Source of the DNA: Candidatus Binatia bacterium
Lineage (GTDB): Bacteria > Desulfobacterota > Binatia > Bin18
NCBI GenBank assembly: GCA_022824615.1
Contig: JAJDZM010000117.1
Location: forward strand, 1 to 38,506
DNA length: 38,506 nt
Direction of reading: 5' to 3'
Shown: one piece after another, positions 32,165 to 38,506 of the stretch
Layout of the letters: each line of letters opens with the position of its first letter
Position numbering within the stretch: position 1 is the stretch's first letter
Notes under the pieces: model-generated
Database searches by the model: none
Told to the model about the DNA's origin: nothing
What the model saw: the letters and a program-made list of their open reading frames with translations, nothing else
Program-made: the position numbers and the translations under genes

Positions 32165-33319
32165 CTATTTGGTCGCGCCAAAGACGAACCACGCCCCGCC
32201 GCCGCCGAAATCGCCGCCTTGAAATTTCTCGGTACGGGCCTGGGCACGTTCCAGGGCACTCGGGATCATCGTCTGGATGACACCCCGTGCGGCAAAGCCG
32301 GACTCTTCGGCCAGCTTTTGGAGGTCCATGGAATGCACCGTCCCCCAGAAGGGTTCGTTGTTGTTATAGGTGTCCCAGTCAAGAATAAATGCCTCGTAGG
32401 GCGGCATGCCCTCATATTGCGGCACCTCTTGGTGGAGCATCATGCCCCCCGGCCGTAACAAGCGGTGGCACTCTTTCATGATATTGCGAATGGCCTGACT
32501 CGAAGTCTCGTGCAGCAAAATATGGGAGACGATAAGGTCAAACGAGCCCGCCTCGAAATTGGTCCGCTCCGCATTCTGCTGAGAGAAATGGACGCGCTTG
32601 CCCAGTGCCTCGGCGCGTGCATGGGCATAGCGCAGGACGGGTGCGCCCACGTCAACGGCAAAGACTTCGGCTTCGGGGTAGGCGTCAACATAGGGCAGGG
32701 TGCTATGCCCGACGGTGCAACCCATATCCAGGATGCGAGCGGGCCGGAAGTCCGCATGCTGCTCTTTGAGGTGCAGCACAACCGACTGACCCATTTCATC
32801 GTTCAGGCTACCTAAGCGGCTCATGGCGTAAATGTAGACGGCCCGGTCATAGGTCGCTCCGGCGGCTACGTCGTCCTGTCCCAACTCGGTATGATAGCCG
32901 CCCGGCTGACAGTGAATGTCTACGGCTGTGTGGTAGGCCGGAATGGCTAAATCCGGATTCAGGGTGAGAGAGCCGAGCGTCTTTCCGTTTGTCGCGGCGC
33001 GCTCCCGTAGCTGCGGGAGCTGGCGTTCCACGCTCACATTGACCGAATCCCACATCATTTCCTGGCTGGTCCGCAGCAACGTGCTCCACATCTGGTAATA
33101 GGGTTCGTCCTGCATGACGCTGCGGACTTCGTGCCGGTCTTGGGGAGGACGCTGATGTTCACGGGCAAAGCGGGGAGCCGCCCTATGCTCGTAAATAGTT
33201 TTATTGCCAGGTGAAACTTTGGTGGCCAGATGGACCTTGAGAGTGTGGACAAAATTTTGCCGCGCCAACTCGTCGTGGGTAGCTGTCGGGAGCAGATCGT
33301 GTTGTAACTGCGTATTCAT
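32165..33319 (-). CDS. SAM-dependent class I methyltransferase
   Basis: A 384-residue protein whose C-terminal half is a Rossmann methyltransferase. Motif I is RILDMGCTVGHSTLPYV (about 204-220), the acidic end of beta2 is VFAVDVG, then NAERTNFEAGSFDLIVSHILLHE and LLRPGGMMLHQEVP. The N-terminal 190 residues are family-specific, helical, and probably bind the substrate. The ATG at 33319 has GGAGGAG upstream; an extra 14 codons to 33361 overlap the neighbouring gene and are unlikely. The C-terminus is Gly-rich (FQGGDFGGGGAWFVFG). It lies 38 bases after the LLM oxidoreductase, so oxidation and methylation of one metabolite is plausible. Confidence 0.88.
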   Translation of the reverse strand: MNTQLQHDLLPTATHDELARQNFVHTLKVHLATKVSPGNKTIYEHRAAPRFAREHQRPPQDRHEVRSVMQDEPYYQMWSTLLRTSQEMMWDSVNVSVERQLPQLRERAATNGKTLGSLTLNPDLAIPAYHTAVDIHCQPGGYHTELGQDDVAAGATYDRAVYIYAMSRLGSLNDEMGQSVVLHLKEQHADFRPARILDMGCTVGHSTLPYVDAYPEAEVFAVDVGAPVLRYAHARAEALGKRVHFSQQNAERTNFEAGSFDLIVSHILLHETSSQAIRNIMKECHRLLRPGGMMLHQEVPQYEGMPPYEAFILDWDTYNNNEPFWGTVHSMDLQKLAEESGFAARGVIQTMIPSALERAQARTEKFQGGDFGGGGAWFVFGATK

Positions 33320-33357
33320 AGTGACTCCTCCATGCAATGTGTACCCTCTCCATAGCG

Positions 33358-34380
33358 TCATTCGGCAAAGGCGGCAATCATTGCGGCGTTATTGCGACGC
33401 ACCTCTTCCGGGTCGGCGGCAAAGGAGGGGCTGAGCAAGAGCAGCGTATCAAACAAACCGTCAAACGCGGCGAGCTGTTGCCGGACATCATCGGGTGTCC
33501 CGGCTAAGACCAGGGCATCAACCATCTCGTCACTCACAGCCGCAAGCATGGCCGAAACGTCATTGCGTGCCATCGCGTCTCGGATGGCGAGCTTGGCCTG
33601 CGTAAAGCCTGGGGGGTCAAGAATCACATCGAAATAGGGCAGGGTGGCATAAAAGGCGACGGCATGTCTGGCCAAATCACGAGCCCGCTGACGGTTGGTA
33701 TGCACTGCGCAGCATTTCACGGCGCAAATCTCGAAGCCGTTTCTGTCTCGCCCGCTGCGGCTGAAGCCCTTTTTCAGATTCGGGTGAACGACATCCGTGA
33801 AATATCGAGGCGTATTGAGCACGTTGAGGATAATGCCGTCGGCCAGTGCCCCGGCGAGCTGGATCATATTGGGTAGCACCGCGGCCAGATAGATAGGAAT
33901 GCTGGGATAGACCGGCTCGGTGAGACGTTGATAGTTGCGAACCTGATAAAATTCACCGCTATATTCGACCGCCTGCGTTGGTGAGCCCTGCCACATGGTG
34001 CGAATACACTCAACATACTCACGCATCCGAGCAACGGGTTTGCGGTATTCCAGGCCGTGCCACTGCTCGTTCCAGTCCTTTGGGGCGGTCCCAAGCCCAA
34101 GAATGAAACGCCCGTGGGTGTATTCGGCAAGGGACATTGCGCCTAACTCGGTCAACATGGGAGGACGAGCAAAATGGGCGACCGCCGTCCCGAGGCGAAC
34201 GGTCCGAACCGCACTGGCTATGGCGGTCAGTGGCACAAAGGCATCTCGCCACAACTCAGCGGCCCAAACGCTCTCTGCTCCGGCGTCTTCCGCTTGCGTG
34301 GCAAAGCGGACAATATGATCAAGGCTCAGCTTATCCCCATTAAAGAGAACGCCCCATTTTAACGACCTGACTTGTGCCAT
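33358..34380 (-). CDS. Luciferase-like (LLM class) flavin/F420 oxidoreductase
   Basis: A 340-residue LLM-class enzyme: VRSLKWGVLFNGDKLSLDHIVRFATQAEDAGAESVWAAELW, then VPLTAIASAVRTVRLGTAVAHFARPPMLTELGAMSLAEYTHGRFILGLGT and YPSIPIYLAAVLPNMIQLAGALADGIILN are the usual strands of this TIM barrel. The RFILGLGT signature and late GTPDDVRQQLAAF helix are characteristic of F420-dependent members, though FMN use is possible. First gene of a three-gene minus-strand operon with the methyltransferase and the 110-residue protein. The 200-base region upstream separates it from a divergent lipoprotein gene. Confidence 0.88.
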   Translation of the reverse strand: MAQVRSLKWGVLFNGDKLSLDHIVRFATQAEDAGAESVWAAELWRDAFVPLTAIASAVRTVRLGTAVAHFARPPMLTELGAMSLAEYTHGRFILGLGTAPKDWNEQWHGLEYRKPVARMREYVECIRTMWQGSPTQAVEYSGEFYQVRNYQRLTEPVYPSIPIYLAAVLPNMIQLAGALADGIILNVLNTPRYFTDVVHPNLKKGFSRSGRDRNGFEICAVKCCAVHTNRQRARDLARHAVAFYATLPYFDVILDPPGFTQAKLAIRDAMARNDVSAMLAAVSDEMVDALVLAGTPDDVRQQLAAFDGLFDTLLLLSPSFAADPEEVRRNNAAMIAAFAE

Positions 34381-34550
34381 ACGAAGAATCTCCTCGCCCT
34401 TCCGGTTCTATGCTTCCGCCCGCGGCACCTGCCCTATACGTGAGAGGAAGGGATAATAATATAACATGGTTTGACAGCGTGTGGCCAAAAAAATGTGGAG
34501 TAATTTTTCCGAGTATGCTATAGGAGACCGTTGCCTTTGTAGAGGATGCA

Positions 34551-34567
34551 AGGACCTGAGAGGTCCT
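34551..34567. other. Perfect 7-bp hairpin in leader of small lipoprotein gene
   Basis: AGGACCT (34551-34557) and AGGTCCT (34561-34567) are exact complements around GAG, ending 13 bases before the TTG start of the lipoprotein gene. It has no T-run. It could be an operator or affect translation initiation. TATGCTATAG at 34514-34523 may be an extended -10 box. Confidence 0.4.
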
Positions 34568-34580
34568 GTTCGGAAAAGCC

Positions 34581-34997
34581 TTGAGAATTCTTTTGACGAT
34601 TCTGGTCGGCTGCGCCCTGACCGGATGCGTGAGTCGTCCGACAAAACCGCTGGTTTTGACCGAACAGGTGGGGGCGCTTCCTATCGAATTCACGACGAAA
34701 AATTGCACGATTCCTATTCTTGATTCTCCTCCCGCGTCAGCCCACGAGGTGATCGCACGCGTGAAAACGTATGGCAATCCGGGTACGGGCATGGAAGCCA
34801 TGCAGACTGCGCTGCACCGTGAGGCGTGTGCGATAGGAGCGGAGGCCATTGTCCTGCAACGAATGAAAGCCGGAGAGTTCCAGGACGAAATAACGGTGGC
34901 CCACGTCGGGGCGAGTACCGCCCGAGACTATCGAAGCCGGGCAGACTACGAATTCCAACTGGTTGGTTTGGCCATTCGATATACACAAAAAAACTGA
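34581..34997 (+). CDS. Small lipoprotein, unknown function
   Basis: A 138-residue protein from a TTG start; the first residues MRILLTILVGCALTGCVSRP form a clean lipoprotein signal with Cys about 16. The mature domain (GALPIEFTTKNCTIPILDSPPASAHEVIARVKTYGN ... ALHREACAIGAEAIVLQRMKAG ... DYEFQLVGLAIRY) alternates strand and helix. It resembles the small alpha/beta lipoproteins with an ACAIGADAI-type helix found across Gram-negatives, whose role is not known. No good Shine-Dalgarno sequence is present, and a 7-bp hairpin lies just upstream. It stands on the plus strand ahead of the propeller/exporter genes. Confidence 0.72.
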   Translation: MRILLTILVGCALTGCVSRPTKPLVLTEQVGALPIEFTTKNCTIPILDSPPASAHEVIARVKTYGNPGTGMEAMQTALHREACAIGAEAIVLQRMKAGEFQDEITVAHVGASTARDYRSRADYEFQLVGLAIRYTQKN

Positions 34998-35143
34998 GAT
35001 GTAAATGCCTTCAATTATGCCGGTGAGGCAGCCCTTGAGGGGTCACTTGACAGTTCTGTCCGTACTTCATAGATAAGGGGACTTAACCTCGGAATCTTAC
35101 AAGCGACAACACTGTTCCCCGTATCAGTTAAGGAGAGAATATC

Positions 35144-36376
35144 TTGAAAAGACAAATACGTTTGGTGTGGCGTCACACGGCTTGGAGCGTTCTGGTCGCC
35201 GCCCTCTTTACGCTGTCAGCTTGTATTGAAGCAGCCGACGAGGAGGTGTTGCGCGAACTCAACGAAATGGGGGCGTCCAGGGGGAATGTGTTTCCCGACC
35301 GTGAAGACTACTATGACGCCTTTGTCCTTGACGCGAACAATGCGTGGGTCTCTGGCGGACGGGGGCTGATCCTGCATGTGACCAATAACGGGCAGGATTT
35401 TACCATGCTGGAGACCGGGGTCCAAAAGGCAATCTACGAGATTGACTTTGCGACCGCCGAGGATGGGGTTGCCGTTGGACAGGATGGCATAGTCCTCAAG
35501 ACCGACGACGGAAAGACCTGGACTCGGATTCCTATCGAATTACCGCTGCTGGACTGGCAGGTGGCCCAGCCTCACTATTTCGCGGTCAGCCGTGGTGCGG
35601 ACGCGCAGCACATTTGGGCCGTCGGTCCGGTGGGCGCCATTATCCGCTCACAAGACGGTGGAGAGACCTGGGAGAATCTCTCGCTGTGGTGCGATATGAG
35701 CTTCGATAATTTTGCAACGTCGGACCCCGCGGATGATCCCGAGTCAACCCTGCGGCTGAATCCATGCGATGTGACGCTGAACGGGGTGTCCTTCCCCACG
35801 AATACGGAGGGGTGGGTCGCGGGCGAATTTGGGATTATCTTGCGCACCCAGGATGGTGGCGTCACTTGGCAGCGGCAGCGCAATGTGCACAACCTGCCGA
35901 AATATACTCGCCCGGAACTCCCTGAAGAGGAAGCGATCCGACAGCGTATCCCCCCTCTCTATATTGAAGACCTTTTCCTGATTGATGTGGATTTTCGCAG
36001 CGCCCAGGATGGGTATGTCACCGGGGAGAGTGGCACGTTGTTACAAACGACAGATGCGGGGGAAACGTGGACAAACATTCCCAGTGGGAGCTTTAATACG
36101 CTCCTGTCCGTCACCGCCGCTCCAGATAACAACCGCAATGACTTTGCCACGGGCGTGCTCGGCACGCTTGCCTCAGCCACAGGTGACTCATGGCAGCTTG
36201 ACGAGAATATCCGCCAGGATGTGCTGACCTGGATCCGTACGGCGTCTTTTGCTCCTGATGGGCAATTTGGCGTTGCGTGCGGAGGGAAGGGCACGGTCCT
36301 GGTCACTACCGATAGTGGCAAGAGTTGGGCCACCGCGGACAAGGCAAAGCTGTATGCCGCGAACCCGTCTCTCTAG
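35144..36376 (+). CDS. Ycf48-like/BNR-repeat beta-propeller lipoprotein
   Basis: A 410-residue exported protein from a TTG start (AAGGAGAG about 8 bases upstream). The signal (WSVLVAALFTLSACIEAADE) has a lipobox, Cys about 27. The mature protein is a beta-propeller with repeated Asp/Gly-box strands, for example VTNNGQDF, KTDDGKTW, RSQDGGETW, RTQDGGVTW, QTTDAGETW and VTTDSGKSW, as in Ycf48/BNR proteins. Members of this group occur directly upstream of RND/MMPL exporters in many uncultured bacteria, as here (107 bases before the MMPL gene). It is probably a periplasmic scaffold or cargo-binding partner of the exporter rather than a photosystem factor; that is inference. Confidence 0.85.
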   Translation: MKRQIRLVWRHTAWSVLVAALFTLSACIEAADEEVLRELNEMGASRGNVFPDREDYYDAFVLDANNAWVSGGRGLILHVTNNGQDFTMLETGVQKAIYEIDFATAEDGVAVGQDGIVLKTDDGKTWTRIPIELPLLDWQVAQPHYFAVSRGADAQHIWAVGPVGAIIRSQDGGETWENLSLWCDMSFDNFATSDPADDPESTLRLNPCDVTLNGVSFPTNTEGWVAGEFGIILRTQDGGVTWQRQRNVHNLPKYTRPELPEEEAIRQRIPPLYIEDLFLIDVDFRSAQDGYVTGESGTLLQTTDAGETWTNIPSGSFNTLLSVTAAPDNNRNDFATGVLGTLASATGDSWQLDENIRQDVLTWIRTASFAPDGQFGVACGGKGTVLVTTDSGKSWATADKAKLYAANPSL

Positions 36377-36483
36377 GGTGGATGTAGTCATTAGCAAAAC
36401 AACGCTGTCATGACTGACATGCCTATAAACACGACATATTACTCACACACTGCTACGCCCTTGCTCGCGTAAGGAGGAATAAC

Positions 36484-38506
36484 ATGGCCCATACCCCCCC
36501 AGGTCACCCAAAAGGCACCGCCGACCGTATCATTGAAGCCTATCTGGCGGTTCTCTGGCGACACCGCCTTGCGTATATGGTCATTTTGGCGATCGCGACT
36601 GTCCTCTGGGGCTATCAAGCCCGTAAGGTCGAAATGTACAGCCAGTTTGCCGACCTCCTGCCCCAGGGCCATGACTACATCCAAGCCTATAACCAGCATC
36701 GGACGACCTTTGGCGGAGCCAATATCGTGACGGCAGTCCTCCAGGTAGAGGAAGGGGATATTTTCACCAAAGAAAACCTGGAAAAGGTTCGCTACCTCAC
36801 GGACCAACTCGACCAGATTACCGGTGTGGACCATAACCAGGTGGCTTCGCTCTCCCACGTCAAAATCCGCAATATCAAGACCTTGCCGGGCGGTATGGTG
36901 CGTTCGTACCCGGTGCTTCCCGTTGATGTACCGGACGATCCCAATGAGCTCAGCGCGCTGAAATTCGAGATGTTCAATAACGATATCGTTATGAACAAAT
37001 ACGTCTCAGAGGACGGCAAAGCCGCGCTCGTTCTCGCCGGATTTAACGAAGACCGGCTGGATTACCGGGAGATTCAACGTGAGATCACGCGCATCCGGAG
37101 TGAAATAGAAGACGACAACACGAACGTGTACGTCGCTGGTGAGCCGGCGCTCAAAGGCTGGGTCTGGTTTTTCACCGGCGAGCTGTTCCTGATCTTTACC
37201 TTCACCGGAATAATGGTCTTTCTTGCGCTGATTATCTATTTTCGGCGGGCCTACGGGGTGCTTGTCCCGTTAATTGGCGCAGCCATCCAGACCGTGTGGG
37301 GTCTGGGTTGGGTCGGCTGGTGGGGCTTTAATCTTGACCCGCTCATCCTGGTGATTCCGCTGCTGATCACGGCCCGCTCGGTCAGCCACGCGGTGCAGAT
37401 GATTGAGCGCTATTTCGAAGAACTCGAGGTCTCGCAAGACCAGGAGAAAGCGGCGTTTACCTGTCTGAGCGACTTGTTTCTACCTGGTGTGACGGGCGTC
37501 ATAAGCGACTCCGGTGGGATTCTCGTCCTGTCCGTGGCCACCATCCCGCTGATCGAGAAGCTCGCCTACTACGGCAGTTTCTGGGCCTTTGCCAATATCT
37601 TCTGCATTACACACACCATGCCCATCCTGCTGTCGTATTTCCCAAGGCCAAAGCAGACGGAACATTTTATTCCGCGTTGGATGGAGGTCACGCTGATCAC
37701 GGTCGGTAATATCGCCACCGGGCCGACCAGTCGCTGGGTGATTATGGTCGCCGCCGCAATAACCATCTTCTTTGGCGTACGGACCGCGATCACCGTACCG
37801 ATTGGCGAGCAGGAAGCCGGCTCGCCGCTCTTGTGGCAGGATGCCCACTATAATGTGTCCGCCCGGACGATTAACGAGCGATTCGCCGGGGCCAACCAAC
37901 TGGTGATCTACCTGGAAGGCGAGCGTGAGCATATCCTCAAGGAGCCGCACGTGCTCGACACCCTTGAGGAGATGCGCCGCTATTTGTTGGAGCAGGTTGA
38001 GGCAGGAGACACGCGCGAGCTGTACACGTTGGCGCGTAATCTGAACCGCCGCTATCATTACGGCGACCCGCGCTGGCAGGTCATTCCTCCTGACAGGTCC
38101 ATCACTGGGAACTTGATTTTTGTGTATGAAGCCTCGGCTCCCATATCGGGGGTTATTCTCGAGTACACCGATATGGTCTACCAGAACGGCCAGTTTGTCG
38201 TGTTTTACAAGGACGTAAAAGGCGACACCGTCCGTGAGGCGATCGCCCGGGCGAAGAAGTTCATGATTGAGCACCCCATTGAGGGGGTGAGTCTGCGTTT
38301 GGCCGGCGGATTTATCGGAACGACAGCAGCCCTGAATGAGGAGATTGATCGCTCTGAGAAGCAGGCCGCCATGCTCGTCATTGCGACGGTTTACACCCTT
38401 GTCCTTTTGAGTTACGGTTCCATCATTGCGGCGACCCTGGTGATGCTCGCGCTGGTTGCCGCGGGGGTAGCTAGTTATATGTACGTCTCCTTTATGGGCA
38501 TCGGCA
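36484..38506 (+). CDS. RND superfamily exporter, MMPL type (3' end outside window)
   Basis: An open frame of 674 codons runs off the window, so the C-terminus is missing. AAGGAGGAA precedes the ATG. TM1 (YMVILAIATVLWG, about 31-43) is followed by a periplasmic domain (about 50-225). A block of hydrophobic segments comes next (LFLIFTFTGIMVFLALIIYF, VLVPLIGAAIQTVWGLGWVG, ILVIPLLITARSVSHAVQM, ISDSGGILVLSVATIPLI), then TM near 418 (WVIMVAAAITIFFG), a second periplasmic domain, and the start of the last TM block (AAMLVIATVYTLVLLSYGSI). This half-repeat layout is the MMPL/HpnN-type RND fold. It exports hydrophobic or lipid-like molecules using the proton gradient; cargo unknown. Linked to the Ycf48-like gene just upstream. 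Confidence 0.88.
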   Translation, partial: MAHTPPGHPKGTADRIIEAYLAVLWRHRLAYMVILAIATVLWGYQARKVEMYSQFADLLPQGHDYIQAYNQHRTTFGGANIVTAVLQVEEGDIFTKENLEKVRYLTDQLDQITGVDHNQVASLSHVKIRNIKTLPGGMVRSYPVLPVDVPDDPNELSALKFEMFNNDIVMNKYVSEDGKAALVLAGFNEDRLDYREIQREITRIRSEIEDDNTNVYVAGEPALKGWVWFFTGELFLIFTFTGIMVFLALIIYFRRAYGVLVPLIGAAIQTVWGLGWVGWWGFNLDPLILVIPLLITARSVSHAVQMIERYFEELEVSQDQEKAAFTCLSDLFLPGVTGVISDSGGILVLSVATIPLIEKLAYYGSFWAFANIFCITHTMPILLSYFPRPKQTEHFIPRWMEVTLITVGNIATGPTSRWVIMVAAAITIFFGVRTAITVPIGEQEAGSPLLWQDAHYNVSARTINERFAGANQLVIYLEGEREHILKEPHVLDTLEEMRRYLLEQVEAGDTRELYTLARNLNRRYHYGDPRWQVIPPDRSITGNLIFVYEASAPISGVILEYTDMVYQNGQFVVFYKDVKGDTVREAIARAKKFMIEHPIEGVSLRLAGGFIGTTAALNEEIDRSEKQAAMLVIATVYTLVLLSYGSIIAATLVMLALVAAGVASYMYVSFMGIG

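Noticed and set aside
37480-38274. 264-residue minus-strand frame at the right end
   Set aside because: The plus strand carries an uninterrupted MMPL exporter through this region; the minus frame has no family features.

Overview
The window is a piece of a bacterial chromosome from an organism that I cannot name securely. Dense same-strand operons, Shine-Dalgarno sites, lipobox lipoproteins, an RND/MMPL exporter and many amidohydrolase, luciferase-like, CoA-transferase and hydantoinase genes suggest an uncultured Gram-negative soil or marine lineage, for example Tectomicrobia, Binatota or deltaproteobacteria. That assignment is an inference from gene content only. The lineage should encode selenocysteine, because the first complete gene is a UGSC-type selenoprotein whose selenocysteine is written as an in-frame TGA.

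Positions 1-4331 (+) form a catabolic-looking operon: the end of an unknown gene, the UGSC selenoprotein with a SECIS-like hairpin just after its TGA, an amidohydrolase-2, a luciferase-like flavin oxidoreductase and a second amidohydrolase-2, closed by a strong intrinsic terminator.

Positions about 4.4-17.5 kb form a defence and toxin island bracketed by related palindromic repeats in opposite orientation (4417-4490 and 17447-17498). It holds a BrnT/BrnA pair, an unknown protein, an XRE-ImmA/IrrE peptidase with a PIN partner, a CBASS operon (patatin effector, CD-NTase, E2-like protein), a broken HigB with an intact HigA, a membrane pentapeptide-repeat protein and a type III restriction-modification locus with a DUF3800 gene between mod and res. 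The CBASS operon is damaged or rebuilt. The patatin frame carries an amber codon with 38 plausible coding codons beyond it. The E2-like gene ends just where its active-site cysteine should follow, at a junction with the last third of higB. A diverged copy of the mod 3' end sits directly in front of res and supplies its ribosome binding site.

Positions 17.5-28 kb hold housekeeping and catabolic accessory genes: a zinc-ribbon protein (-), a CaiB-type CoA-transferase (+), an AbrB/PIN toxin-antitoxin pair (-), a DUF1329 protein, an MFS transporter, an SDR, a small putative lipoprotein and the hyuA-hyuB pair (all -). A good sigma70-like promoter lies before hyuA.

Positions 28-34.4 kb (-) hold two adjacent unknown lipoproteins, one very large (1013 residues), and an operon of a luciferase-like oxidoreductase, a SAM methyltransferase and a small unknown protein. 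Positions 34.5-38.5 kb (+) hold a small lipoprotein, a Ycf48-like beta-propeller lipoprotein and the start of an RND/MMPL exporter that runs off the window. Propeller and exporter are probably one export unit, and the DUF1329 protein at 20 kb belongs to a family often found with such exporters.

No gene-free stretch exceeds 300 bases. The largest are 5776-5997 (AT-rich, with a perfect 8-bp dyad), 8789-8908 and 34381-34580 (divergent start region). I saw no rRNA, tRNA, CRISPR array or transposase gene.
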